DNA of 64,000 nucleotides from Mesorhabditis belari (GCA_958450365.1 CAUEEP010000913.1:1-64000); one strand, 5' to 3'; positions 22,501-34,863 are shown, counted from the first letter of the stretch. Numbers and translations: made by a program. Notes: generated by a model from the sequence alone, not told the origin.

Positions 22501-23073
22501 AACAAATATTCGCACTAATTTTCTAAAAGAACTAGATTTTTTGACCACACAAAACACTATTTTGGCACTAGTAACTGGTTTTGAATGAAAAGAATAAGCT
22601 GAGAAAAAGTCTTAAATAAACTGGCAAAAGGGGGACATGTTTTGGATAAAACATCAAGAAATCGTAGATTTTAGATGTTCAACGTCTAGTCGAAGCAATA
22701 AACTCTAATCTAGATGAAGAATGTGTTTTAAAACAAACTTCGAGATCCGTTTTGTTCCTTCTCTTCATCCGTTCCCCTTTTTACAACAATGAATGACAAA
22801 GAACGGGTAAACGGATTAAAAGAAATCGGGTCATTTTTCAAAGACAAGGTCAAAGAAATTTGCATTTACGAACTGACCCGTTCACATAAGAAAAGGATAT
22901 TCAGATATGGAGGGGGTTTAAGGCAAGAGAAATATTCTAACAATGAGTTTCAAACCGAATCAACTGACTGACTGAACCAAACGGATAGTCAAAGAAATAA
23001 GACAGCTATAAATAATACAGTTAGGTTCCAAATATAAAACGACAAAATATTAACAATAATCATTTTTACTACG
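22501..23073 (+). repeat. Direct duplication, copy 2
   Basis: Same sequence as 15993-16580, with ORF 22789-22971. dyci-1 lies between the two copies. Stretch 23074-23530 holds only short AT-rich ORFs. Confidence 0.85.
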
Positions 23074-23533
23074 TTTATCACCTTGCTATACTGTGCTTTT
23101 TCTTGTCGATTTCGTGTAAATTTTTCAATTTTATTATGTACAAACGAGTGCTACAAAAAGAAACAATATAAATTTTTCAGGTTTAGAAAAACGAAATTGT
23201 TGAAAAGTCAAAAGTAGAAAAAGAAAAAAAATGAAATGAAATCGACAAAGAAACGTTGAGCGAATCGATATTCGAAAATTGGAGTGGGAAAGAATAAAAA
23301 AAAGGATAATGAACAAAGAAAATGACTAGATTTTCTGAAAGTTTCAAATTTTGATCAAAAATAAGAAAAAGCACCAAAATGGGATGAATTTTTGTGATTT
23401 TTCCTCGATTTTAGAAGATTGGTCCCCACGAGGTTGAGTGCATATATCTGAAAAGAGCTTTTTGAAATCAAGTTTCTTTTGAATACTAAATTTTTGTTCA
23501 CATCAAAAGCTTTAAGTTGCACGTTGTCAAAGA

Positions 23534-26500
23534 TCATTTTAGCTCGATGTCGTACTCTGAGCTCTGGGCAAACGCACGCCTTTTAGCGCACTCTTTGTCA
23601 CAATTTGTCCAATTCAAAGCAAAAGGGAAAAGGGAAATACTCTCTATACTTTCTGGGTATTCGTGTGCCAAAAAGTGAGCGCAAAGCGCAAAGCGCTCTA
23701 GTTTTCTAGAGCAAAAATTACTGGAGTCTTTGAGTGTTCGATTTTTCGCCACCAACCTTCCTCCGCCACCGTAACCCGGGTAGAAACCGTGAAAATTGCC
23801 GAAACTGTGATATTTATTCGGTCCAACCCACGTTTTCCCATATCCGAATGGGAAAGGGTTGGCCAAGAAGCGCCATAACATTCCATTGTGCGGTGGCATG
23901 CCTGAAAAAACACTTGTACTATTGCATGAAAATTTGTTACAGTGACCAAGTCAATATCTAATTTTCATCGACCAAATACGAAAGTTAGCAATTCTGCTTA
24001 CAAAATCTTGATAAAACAAACCATAGAGAAGATTTTGGCTGTACATGGATGGATAGGTGGTCACTTTGTAGTAGCCGGGTGGTGGGGGAGCCTGAAGGGG
24101 TTTGTGTTAGAAATGATTTCATATCTAGTTAATTAGATAACTAATGTAAGATCTGAATGTACTGAATGATCTGAATGTATAGTCATTTCCACTCAATTCT
24201 TTCCTCACTTCAACAGGCCATGGTTGAAGTTGTGCTCCCTTTTCTCCTGGTGGAAGAGTTGATGGGGGTGATTGAACGATTCCCTGGTTCTCTTGAGGAG
24301 ATGTCGAGCTGGAAAGACACAACTTTCACAGTCACATAGATTGTAGATTTTAGCTATAGGATCTAGTTTGAAAGTTTAGCAATTTTCATTCTGAATCCAT
24401 TCTCTTACCGATTTCTTGGTGGTGAATATCTTGAAACGAGATGTGCTGGAGCAGAATCGAGCGACGATGGAGATCTCGATTGAGAGCCAGGATAGGTCTG
24501 GTATCCATTCACTTGACGTTCCTGAAATTGAGAAAATGAAGGAGATTTGTTGTTGTTCAAGTAAAGTCTCAATTTGATTATCGGGAACAGTTCTTTCAGT
24601 ATGTACACGAGAGGAGACAGTTGGTCCCTTTATCGGTTGAGACTGGGAATACAAAATATGTTCAGCGCCGGGATTCGAACCCGCAACCTCTAGCTTACCG
24701 GGCGAACGTTCTACCAGTGAACGTTCTACACCGACACGTATCCCATGCCGCCAAGAGCCTTATGCCTTACTAGATATCTAAACCAGAGACAAGATTAGCT
24801 TCTGGCTATGACTAGAGAATTTGAGTTTTTCTGCTTAAAAAGTGAAAGCCCACCCTTTCTGGCGCACTGAATTATTTATCTTTCGAAGAATAAAGATTGA
24901 ATACACCAGAAAGGCGGCGTTTCTCACAGGGGAAGGGCAACTGGCTGAGCCGGCCAAATGACATGCAACCTGTACCATCCGATCCAGAATTTTAGCAAGT
25001 CCATGTCCGAGCACGCAAAGAACGCAAGTTTTCACATCTTGAAAAAAAAGATGTGAAAAACCGATACGGGGACTCGAACCAGAGGTCTTTGGTCTTGAAT
25101 ACAGACGCTCTACCGCTCGACCACGGCCGCGATGGCCCCGAGGCCGCGCAGAAGGCGGCTAAGGCCCAAAAACCCATATTTTCAGAGTCCTAACTAGACG
25201 CTTATAACTCCTGCTAGAATAACGTTTAGCAAAAACGGAAAGCAGTTTCGGAATCAGCGTGAAATTCTGCGTCGAATGGTACATGTGATTTGTGATTTGG
25301 CCGGCTCGGTCAGTTGACCTCCCTTGTCATAAAATTTGTGAGCATAAAATACGCCCGAAAATATTGGCTGTTTGTAACGAAAATTAACAAGAAAATAACG
25401 AAATTCTAACATGAACAAATTCTAACGTGAAATTGCATATAAAACCTTGCATATAGTTTCGTTGCAAATTTCAAAATTTAAACTCACAACAACAGGTGGA
25501 ACACTCTGTGATCTCATCGATCTTCCCGCAATATCGGCTGCCGAAATGACGGCACCCTCGGGGAGAGTCGTGTGAAGCTGGAAATTAGCAAAAATGAGAA
25601 ATTTAGGCTATAAATTAGAACAATTCTTAATAATTTTAAACTTAATAATAAATATATAATAGTAGAGAATGACAAAGAGAAAAAAGTGTTTTTCGAGACG
25701 TTTTGAATTTCTGTCGCAAATTTTAAATGGGAATTTTCGCGCGACGTCGCATTCCAATTGACGTCGCCGCCATTTGGAGGTAGTCGACGGGAGCGCCGCG
25801 TTGTCGTTTCTTTTTCATTTTCAAATCATTTCTTTTTGTCAGATTAATTAGAATTATTGTTTTACGCGATAAATTTTGTGTTTCTCTTTGGAATGAGCAA
25901 GAAATCTATTTCCATTTGGGAGCTGAGTGGAGAATTCGAAACTTTTCGTAGCCGGACCACAATGAAGGCCAAAACTAACTGTATGGTGGTTAGGGGAGTT
26001 GGATGGAAACAACGAAAGCAAAGTTCATTGCCTGGACCGTTACAAAACTTAATATTTTCAAGCAAAAAAGTATCTTTACGTATCTTTACCAAAAAAGTAT
26101 CTATCTTCCAATCTTTACCTTCAATTTCCCTTTGCTTTCCGTAAACGCATCACGCAGAGATTTATCGTCTTTGATGATTGACTGAAAAATTTGATTGTGG
26201 AAATAGAAACTAAAAGTTATTCCTTAGATTTGTACAGTAGTTTTCATTTTGTTTTTTTAAATTACCTGTCTTCCATAAATGTCAATGTAAGCCAGAGTTC
26301 CATCAAAATCCGACCTCTCCTCGTAGATTTTCTTCATCAGCGCCTAGAATTGAAAATTCGCGTTTCAAATTTGAAAAACTTACAAAATTAGATATTTTAA
26401 CAATAGTGATTTCATTTAAAATAGCTAAAAACCTTTAAATTAATGTTAAAATCCATTTTTCCTGTGACTAAGATAGAGTTTTTTAAAGTTAACATTGAAA

Positions 26501-26812
26501 AAACATAAAAAGTCGAAGATAACTGAATTTCTTTTGATTTTTAGCTGAAATAAAAGATATTCAAGCTTGTCAATTTATAAAAACCCAAATTTCAGCTGAA
26601 ATTTTCCTTCAAAAGTGATATTTACAAAGTTAGCGCTTTTTAGGAAAAGTTTTTAGCAATTTCAAGTTTTGAACGAAATCGGTTTCATCTCCTTATTTTT
26701 CCAAGCTTACATCAAAAATATCGGAGTAATCCCATTCGTATTCGGAGATTCGCAAATTGTATTTCTTGCCGAAATGATTCCAGCGAATTTTCTTTCCCGA
26801 GAAGATGCCCAT
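23534..26812 (-). CDS. PB1-domain protein with Pro/Gly/Tyr-rich C-terminus
   Basis: Nine exons: 26812-26711, 26343-26266, 26181-26119, 25577-25488, 24642-24607, 24521-24409, 24308-24209, 24091-24022, 23901-23534; all in phase, about 340 aa. The first 80 residues look like a PB1-type ubiquitin fold: KKIRWNHFGKKYNLRI, then FDALMKKIYEERSDFDGTLA, YIDIYGRQSIIKDDKSLRDA, FTESKGKLKL. PB1 domains mediate hetero-oligomers in signalling scaffolds. A Ser/Pro-rich linker (YPGSQSRSPSSLDSAPAHL) follows, then PWPVEAPPPPGYYKVTTYPS, FPFGYGKTWVGPNKYHSFG and FYPGYGGGG, suggesting a low-complexity adhesive tail. I do not recognise a named orthologue; TFG-like PB1 scaffolds are a loose architectural analogue. The last part of the final exon (after GGGG, with an unlike composition) may instead contain an intron starting GTTGGT. 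Donors GTACAT and GTTTGT are weak. tRNA-like debris sits in intron 4. Confidence 0.72.
24660..24745 (-). pseudogene. tRNA-like (tRNA-Thr-type) pseudogene
   Basis: Minus strand: D-arm GTTCACTGGTAGAAC, anticodon region GCCCGGTAAGC (would read GGT, Thr), T-arm GCGGGTTCGAATCCCGG. A duplicated TAGAACGTTC block next to the D-arm, a C at position 33 and a mispaired anticodon stem argue against function. Located in intron 4 of the PB1 gene. Confidence 0.5.
25058..25135 (-). pseudogene. tRNA-like pseudogene
   Basis: Minus strand: GTGGTCGAGCGGTAGAGCG (A-box/D-arm), a short stem GTCT...AGAC around loop GTATTCA, and CTGGTTCGAGTCCCCG (B-box/T-arm). Acceptor ends do not pair. Same intron as the tRNA-like block at 24660-24745. 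Confidence 0.45.
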
Positions 26813-26820
26813 GCTGAAAA
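26813..26820 (-). promoter_or_regulatory. Probable trans-splice acceptor of the PB1 gene
   Basis: ATATCATTTTCAG followed by C and the start codon at 26812. No upstream coding exon is required by the domain boundaries. Confidence 0.5.
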
Positions 26821-27602
26821 TGATATAGAAAATTGGGGGAATTTGAAGAAAAAACAAAACATTTATAGAATCAGGTATAACTTTTCATATTTATAGATCT
26901 ATTAGCCAATGTATTAGCCAAAAAAAAATTCTTTTGACATATTTGACGTTTATAGACTAAAAATAGTGACGATTCTACTATCAGAAATGGCCCCATTTTA
27001 CCCTCTGACACACAAAACAAGAGCCGTAATTGGATCCATTGTGAAAATGAGGAAATTTCGTGTGTTTTCTTTTGTTTATCAGAAGAAAATATGTATGGAT
27101 GGGCTGTCTCGTGAATGTTGTGTCATCAAGAAGAGTAGTCAATAAAACATTGAATGAACGTGGGAAAAGTACGAGCATGGGGAGAGTCATTTTTGAACCT
27201 GGAAAATGGGGGAAAGAAAAAAGAGAGTGGGTGGATGGGGAATTGGGAATGGGACAATTAAGGCACTAATACTAATCAAGCAGTCATGATTCAACGGGAT
27301 TTAGAGCCAGAAGCCAGGAAAGGGATGAGTCTAACCAAAAACAGGCCCAGAATCAAAACTCTTTGTGGGCCAAGCTTGGTTTCTGTAGACTAACAAAGGC
27401 TAACAGGCTAACAAAGCCAAATCAGACAAAGCAGGACCAGGCCAGGACCTGGTTTTTCGGTGCTGAAGTTCTGGTTCTGAAGAAATCAAGTTCACTTGTC
27501 CAACAGCAGTTGTTCTAAAGTATAGATGGATGGCTCTTAAACGCACCCTAACTGGCATACCTTATCACTTTGTGCTTTTCTGTCAATATTGAGACCAAAA
27601 AA

Positions 27603-27664
27603 ACTAAAAAAGGGAATTGAACCCGTGTGTGACAGACACGGACACTAACCACTAACGAGGATGC
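27603..27664 (-). pseudogene. tRNA-Asp(GTC) pseudogene
   Basis: Minus strand: TCCTCGTTAGTGGTTAGTG followed by the anticodon hairpin GTGTCTGTCACACAC (loop CTGTCAC, anticodon GTC) and GGGTTCAATTCCC. Compared with a normal tRNA-Asp the D-loop has lost about five bases and the variable loop and T-stem are shortened, so it is broken. Confidence 0.7.
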
Positions 27665-27956
27665 GATGCTCAAAAGTTTGCCAGGGAATCAGCGGGTGGC
27701 CAAGTTCATTAGAATATCCGATTCTCATTATGTACTGTGCTTCTTCTTGCACTTGCGCTGAGAATGGGATTTTCAGAAATAATCTAGCACTACGGGAGAT
27801 GAAGCTTTCTTTACTAAATAATTTTTTTGGAGTGAACTTTAGATTTTCACACTCAAAAAAAGCAAAAGAGGATGTAAATTCCAGACTTTTCTTTTTCGAT
27901 TTGCGTACAGTGATGGGAAAATGGGGAAAATTGACGGAAATGGAAGTGGATTTGTA

Positions 27957-28080
27957 GTGGAAATTGGGATCAGAATATGGAGTTGTGCAAAAAAAGAATA
28001 TGGAGTTGTGCAAAAGTGAAGCATTAGTGGAAATTGGGATCAGATTATGGAGCTGTGCAAATATGCAAATGTGAAGCATT
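27957..28080. repeat. Tandem duplication of about 60 bp
   Basis: TGGAAATTGGGATCAGA followed by ATATGGAGTTGTGCAAA and GTGAAGCATTA occurs twice with small changes. Around it, 26830-28680 contains no gene I can support; the 144-codon minus ORF here spans the tRNA-Asp pseudogene and this duplication. Confidence 0.6.
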
Positions 28081-28689
28081 ATGCTTTCAAATTGAACTCG
28101 TATGGGATGTGCGAAGCCTGACCTGACTGGAGAAAAGATGGCTGATCTGGCTTTGCTGGTCCCGCTGACAAAAGTCCTGGGATTTGCCCGGCTAATGAAA
28201 CTGTTGCATGAAACGGATTATAACTGAGCACTTTTTATGGGTAAATCTTTCCTGAAATATTTCAATCCGGAACTACTCGACCGAGAGAAGAATTTCGCCT
28301 TTCCTTTTCCCCTTTCGCATCAAAAATTCTCCGTTTTTTTTTTCAGTCAACACTTTACCCCGAAAAATACCCGGTTTGCAAAAAAGTTATTGAATGAAAA
28401 ATTCATTTGCGTCGAGCAAGAAATACCGATACATTCTTCGGTGGTGTTTGTTTGGAATTTTGAGGATTGAGGATTAAGATAAGCACGTAAAATTGGGGAA
28501 TGTTGGCGGAAATTGTCTGTTACAACTTGTTATTACAATTAGCTGAATATTTTCACTATAAAGAATTGTTATACACTAGAATAAAATAGACATAGAAATG
28601 ATGAAAATTCTGCCATTGAACTCGATTATTTCTTTCGCTACTTCTTACTTTGTTTCTAAACTTTATTAGAAACTTTAGACATCATTTTT

Positions 28690-28965
28690 CAGCTTCTACT
28701 AGATTTCAGCTTCTGCTAGATTTCAGCTTCTACTAGATTCAGCTTCTACTAGAATTCAGCTTCTACTAGATTTCAGCTTCTACTAGATTTCAGCTTCTAC
28801 TAGAATTCAGCTTCTACTAGAATTCAGCTTCTACTAGAATTCAGCTTCTACTAGAATTCAGCTTCTACTAGAATTCAGCTTCTACTAGAATTCAGCTTCT
28901 ACTAGATTTCAGCTTCTACTAGATATCAGCTTCTACTAGATTTCAGCTTCTATATAAAGCTTCTT
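28690..28965. repeat. Minisatellite, unit TTCAGCTTCTACTAGAA (17-18 bp)
   Basis: About 16 units alternate between TAGAATTCAGCTTC and TAGATTTCAGCTTC variants. Strand-asymmetric and without partial palindromes. Stretch 28970-29540 shows nothing further. Confidence 0.9.
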
Positions 28966-29539
28966 CTATAGAAAAGAAAAAGCTCTCAATTTAAATTTAT
29001 TCAAATAACCAAAAAAACATTCTTGAAAACCAACAGAATAACCCTAAAAAAAAAGTTGTGCGTGATTAGAATGATCAATGAGAGTTTTGGATGAGAAAAA
29101 ATGGGGGTTTAAAAAAGAATCTTTAAGTTTAAGGTGCTAAAATTTTAGCTTCATATTTTAATAAAGTAAAATATTATAATTTTGGCCTCTAAGGTTTATT
29201 TTTCGAGAATCAACGAGTTAAATTTGAAATTTCGAATTGAAAATGGGAAAAAACAAGGTTAATCCCATCGCTATTTACTTGAAGAATCGAAAAAAAAGAA
29301 ATGTGTTCCAATGAAAGGCTCAATCACCACAAATTCTTTTCGTGACAAAACAATTAGTGAAATGATTCTTTGGTTCTTTTGTTTCATTGTGAAAAGAGCC
29401 ATGATTTTCCGCTTATTGACTGAGTATCTTTTGAAAAAAACAGCTGTAATGTAATATTTGGGGTAATGTTTTGTGTTCTGAAACGATGAATGAATCGATC
29501 TTTAAGGATTTGTGTACTTTTTGTGATTTACACAAATAC

Positions 29540-30150
29540 AGTACTGGACAATGACAATATCATATTTGAAAAACGAGCTGGAGAATAGCTGGAGCTGGAG
29601 AATAGCTGGAGTTGGAGAATAGCTGGAGCTGGAGAATAGCTGGAGCTGGAGAATAGCTGGAGCTGGAGAATGTGAACTGAGTGCGGGTAATTTTGCGCCA
29701 TCCTGCTTGTTACTCTTGTTTAGTCTTGTTTAGTCTTTTTTAGTATTGTTACTACACTACTGGAAAATGAAATATCATATTTGAAAAACGATCGCTACTT
29801 TCGCGCGTCTGTAACTCCCTTGTCTTTGAGTTTAAACTATTAGTATTATACATTTTCTGAAAGCTCTTTTCAAGGGCTACACAATGGTAATATTAATATT
29901 TAGAACTACGGTAAAGACAAGGGAGTTACAGACGCGCGAAAGTAGCGATCGTTTTTCAAATATCATATTTAATTGTCCAGTAGTGTAGTAACAATACTAA
30001 AAAAGACTAAACAAGATTAAACAAGAGTAACAAGCTTTTTACAGGATGGCGCAAAATTACCCGCACTCAGTTCACATTCTCCAACTCCAGCTATTCTCCA
30101 GCTCCAGCTATTCTCTAGCTAATTACCCGCACAATTACCCAGTTCACATT
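29540..30150. mobile_element. Nested fold-back element, family C, with GAGCTGGAGAATAGCTG array
   Basis: A core palindrome (GAAAAACGATCGCTACTTTC and inverse, then CTGTAACTCCCTTGTCTTTG and inverse) is enclosed by TTACTCTTGTTTAGTC arms, GGATGGCGCAAAATTACCCG arms and tandem GAGCTGGAGAATA units on both sides. The total stem is over 200 bp. The core alone recurs at 36826-37050. Confidence 0.8.
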
Positions 30151-31164
30151 CTCCAGCTTAAGCGAAGAGTCAAATCGACCTAATTCTTTTTTTATTATCA
30201 AATTGAATATTTCTCTTGCAATGTGTTTTCTGGATTTGAAACAGAAAAGTTTCTAATCTTTTGCTAGAGCGTTGCAAAGTTGCGATACGCGTTTCCTGCC
30301 ACGGAATCGCGATTTTCTGGTTTTTGCAACTAGTTTCAATGCCTTAAAATCAAAGAAAACCCGATAATTTGGTTTCAGTGAGAATCGGTCCTAATTTCGA
30401 CTCGTCCTTTAACCACCAAAAGTTAGGCCCTACAGGATCCTATAGAATTAAAGTATCCTATAGGATATCTGTAACTTAAAGAGAGAGCAATTACGATACT
30501 TATACGTACGGTGATTTAAGCTTTAAGCATACGGTATGGAAAACTACTTTATGGAAATCCTTATGGAGATCCTTATGGAAAAAATATGGAAAACCACTTT
30601 ATGGAGTCTTTTCAAATTGAAAACTAGACTTTTTTTATGCATTTTGCGTGCAAAATCAGCCTTTAACCCAATCGAGTCATCAACAGCAAAAAAAGCTCAA
30701 GTGAGGAGAAATTTCAAGAAAAATTTAATGTTTTCCTTGTGAGCAGTCAAATATAAAAAGGGAATGTCAAGTGGGAAATGAAAAAGGAAAAGAAAAAGAA
30801 AAGGGAAATACCCAAATTAGAAAGAAAAACGAGTCAAATTACATTACGTAAGCCCCTTGTGATATCGGGAATGCGATATTTTTATGAAGAAATTTGAGGA
30901 AATTTTTAAAGTTTAATTGGATATTCACATCATTTTCGGTATTGCACGTCAAATATTTAGATGACTTTTGAGAATACGTAACTGAAAAGCTTGAAGTTTA
31001 GAGGCTGTTAATTGATTTCATAAATTGATTTCAAAAATTTTTCAAAACTACTGTAAACTACAAACTACAAAACAAAACAAAACTTTCCGCCAGTTTTTAT
31101 CCAATCTACTTTCACTCTACTTTCATTCTTTGAGTGTATCAAAAGCTAAAGATAAAAAATGATT

Positions 31165-31835
31165 GTGGGACATTTGATACGCGCTTCGCTCCTTTTTCCA
31201 TTAACAAACTAACTTTCAGCTCAAATTTCTTGGTGTTGGGCTATTCAATTTAAAAATTATTGGTATCATTGGATGCACCAAGTCTTTTTCTGTCGATTGG
31301 TATAAAAACTATTTAAATTGGACAACCCAACATCAAGAAATTTGAGCTCAAAGCTAGCTTGCCAATGGCAAGAGAGCGGGGGCGCGTATAAAAGGTCCGT
31401 CGTCCCGCCCCTTTTTCCATTAACAAACTAACTTTGAGCTGAAATATCTTGGTGTTGGGCTTTTCAATTTATACCATTGATATCATTAGTTGCGCCAAGT
31501 CTTTCTCTATCGATTGGTACAAAAACTATTTAAATTGGATATTTCAACACCAAGATATTTGAGCTTAAAGTTAGATTGCTAATGGCAAAGGGGCAGGGCG
31601 ACGGATCTTTTATACGCCCCCGCCCCTTTGCCATTGGTAATCCGACTTTGAGCTCAAGTATCTTGGTGTTGGACTGTCCAATTTAAATAGTTTTTGTATC
31701 AATCGACAGAGAAAGACTTGGCGCATCCAATGATATCAAGAATATTTAAATTGAAAAGCCCAACATCAAGATATTTCAGCTCAAAGTTAGTTTGCTAATG
31801 GGAAAAGGAGTGGGGCGCGTATCAAATGTCTGATA
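31165..31835. repeat. Cluster of three related palindromic units
   Basis: Units of about 210 bp at 31180-31395, 31412-31610 and 31612-31830 each start and end with CAT TAA/CCATT blocks and AACTTTGAGCTCAAATATCT-like arms around TCTTTCTCTATCGATTGG. Adjacent outer ends carry GCGCGTAT. It looks like serial insertion of one element into itself. Stretches 30150-31165 and 31840-33400 show no supported gene. Confidence 0.7.
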
Positions 31836-33409
31836 ACGAAAAAACTAGACTTGATTGACATTAGAGACAAGATTACGGTAGCTTTGACACATTTTATGAA
31901 GCACTTTACTCAAGAAACAATTCTGACTAGTACATAAAAGGATTGAGATTTTTAAAGATAAATAGCTGGCTTAAATCCGGAACCAAATTCTGTAAAACCC
32001 TCAATTTTCCAGTGCACGGAAGTGGGATTTCAGTGAGTACTTTTTTTTCCACAGAAACCCGTCATTATTGATAGGATTAAGTAAAGGTTAATTAATATTT
32101 ACTGAGAGATTTATCAAAGGCGATCTCAAATCTCATTTTCCATTTTCCATAAATGTACCGGTTAAAAAGATTGGAGTGATGTGGATCAAAGATTTGTGAA
32201 AAGAAATTTTTATGGTGACAAAATTCAGCCCTACTTTAAAGCTCTCACAAACGCGAACCATCTGGCACACTCGTCTGGCACACTGTTCTTCTTTTAGGCC
32301 ACAGTACAGGTGTGCAATCAGCTCACATCAGTTTCATCAGTGTGCCAACGAGGTTGCGTTTGCGAAAGCGCAAAATACGGATCGAATTTTGAACTAGGCA
32401 CGTAGAAACTAAAATGTGCCAAGTCTCGAGCGCAAAAAAGGAAGTGTCTATGGGTAAAATGACATAAAGAGTGCAAAATGGACATAAAGAGTTCAAAGAA
32501 ATTGGTCCAATTTGATGGAATATCCCTCTTTTGTTCTTTTTTTCCTTCATTCCATTCGAGTGCAATTTTTACGATTTCCCATATTTTTTTCAAGTAAAAT
32601 AAAAAATAGAGAGAAAAATATTTCCGGCTTAGTTTTTTTGAGTCCAACGAGGATATTACACTTTTTTTTAGAGGAAAATGTCTTTTTTTTCAATTTTCAT
32701 AAGGCTGCTTTTAGAATTGAATGAATAGTGACAGTGAGAACTTGTTGTGTAATTCATTTAGTGTCAATGAGTAGTGAGAACTTGTCGTGTAGCTCATTTA
32801 GTGTCAATGAGTCGTGACAACTTGTTACTTAAGCACTCAAACTTGTCATTACTTATTTATTAATAAAATAAAGTTTATATTATTTGATTCTTAAGAATCA
32901 AATAATATTTCTTCTTAAGAATCAAATAAAAATAAAAATATAAATCAAATGGTTGTTTTTTTTTTTACTAAAAGGCGTTTCCGGTTGATCACAAAATACA
33001 GCTAGAGATCCGTTTTTGGAATCGGAAAGAGGAAAAATAGTAAATGATCAGAAAAGTGAAAGGTTTCTCGGTAAATCTAAAAATGAAATTGGATTTTGGA
33101 TTTTAAACACTTGAACTTGAGTGGAAGAGAAATCAGATTTGGATACAAAGGAGAAATTTACGTCGCTGAGCTGTATTTGGTGAAGTGCAGAAATTTAAAA
33201 TGATGTCAAGACGATTACCTATTTGGGTTATTTTGATTCTCTTTTAGCTCACCGATAAAGTCAAATCATCGTTTAGGATTCGTTCTAAATGTTGGGCTCA
33301 ACGCTTCACAAATCCTCTGGCAATGGTGTCCCAATGACCCTAGAACATGTAAGCTAAACCAGGCCAGAAGCCAGCTCTAAGCCAGATTCAGGACACAGCC
33401 ACACTAGGC

Positions 33410-33510
33410 CAGAACCAGATCCAGAACTAGATCCAGAACCAGATCCAGAACCAGATCCAGAACCAGATCCAGAACCAGATCCAGAACCAGATCCAGCTCC
33501 AGAACCAGCT
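33410..33510. repeat. Minisatellite, unit AGAACCAGATCC
   Basis: Eight or so 12-bp units, preceded by related CCAGAAGCCAGCTC text. A separate array of TAATTTCGAAG units follows at 33573-33680. Confidence 0.9.
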
Positions 33511-33572
33511 AGAGTTCAGTCAGAATCTAAGAATGTTCTCCCCAAAATTCTTTTACACGAAAGCTTTAAAAG

Positions 33573-33680
33573 TTTCGAAGTAATTAAGTAATTTCGAAGT
33601 AATTCGAAGTAATTTCGAAGTAATTTCGAAGTAATCAAAGTAATTTCGAAATAATTCGAAGTAATCAAAGTAATTGATAG
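33573..33680. repeat. Minisatellite, unit TAATTTCGAAG
   Basis: Roughly ten 10-11-bp units with CAAAG variants. Confidence 0.85.
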
Positions 33681-33761
33681 GACAGTACTGTTATTGTAAA
33701 GCATTGATCATTGACGATTCAACTGTATACTAGCTATGGGGTGGATGAAGTAAAGTGATGA

Positions 33762-33983
33762 ATTAAAGCTTCAATTGTTAAGGAGATAAAAAGATTGCTT
33801 TCTTCAATAGGGTACAACCGGAAAGTATCCAAAATTTTAAAGAAATTTTCACTGGATGACAGAGCAGTAAACAAAATAATCCAAAGTAATGATCACCTTT
33901 TCTACCCAGCTTTTCTGGTCGATCTATTAGCCAGCCAAAATGATTTTTATAGGTACAAACGCAGAATTGAATCTAGTTTCTAG
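33762..33983 (+). other. Possible coding island
   Basis: An open stretch of 73 codons with protein-like composition (IVKEIKRLLSSIGYNRKVS, then FLVDLLASQNDFYRYKRRIE, ending TAG). There is no start codon and no clear acceptor, and I recognise no domain. It may be the last exon of an undetected gene or a transposase relic. Confidence 0.25.
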
Positions 33984-34863
33984 AAAAACAAAAAAGCTAG
34001 CAGAAATTGTAAATTTGAAAGAAGTTATTCCGCTAAAATTGCGAATTTTCTGGTGAAACTAGTAAATTTTAAGAGTAAGAGTAAATTTAATTTTAAGAAA
34101 CTAGTAAGAGTTGCTTCTAAGTAAATTTTGCTAGATCTAGCAAAACCTGGACGCGGGCTCTGGCTTCTGGCTGTATGCCAGAACATGTTAGACAAGGAGT
34201 TGACTTGGCTTCTGTCATGGCCTTTAAAGCCTTTAAAACGACTCTAATTCCTTTTTTAAAGAGTTGCTTCTAAGTTTCTAGTAAGTTGTTTCTAAAGAGA
34301 TCCAGAGATCTAAAGAGATCTAAAGAGATCCAGAGCAAAACTAAAAATAAAATCTTTTTTATAGAGAGATTGTTAAAGGAAAAAATGCTTAGAATACGGT
34401 TGAAAGTGGCTTTGTTCTTTAAAAATAAAGAATTCTCACTAAAATGTCCAGTGTTCAAATCTATATAGTGGTCACCATTTCATTTTTCGGTTCAAGCAAA
34501 AGAAAGGATAAGAAAAGAGATTTCGTCTGGAGTGAATTATCCTAAAGAAAGTTTTTTTTGGAGACAAATAAGAAAAAGAATGGAAGATTGGGGGAAAAGG
34601 AATGTTTTTCGGTTTTTCTTTTGACTTTTTGAAGTCTCTCAAAAAGTGAATACTATTACTCTCGTTCTTTTCCTTTTTACACACCTTTTTGGCTTTTTTT
34701 GGGGGATTTTTGGAGGAAAACACGGGGATTTCAATGTGGATGAACTGGGGAAAGAAATAGACAAAAAAAAGTGAATTATGGGAAAGAATCAGAAATCAGA
34801 AAAAGGATTGGGTTTTTTTGGGGAATACTTGAGTATTCTTGAGTTTTTTAGTATCCTATCAAC

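Noticed and set aside
27645..28079. 144-codon minus-strand ORF
   Set aside because: It runs through a tRNA-Asp pseudogene and a tandem duplication; composition is not protein-like.
28690..28965. CRISPR-like array of short regular repeats
   Set aside because: Units are contiguous without unique spacers and the genome is eukaryotic; it is a minisatellite.
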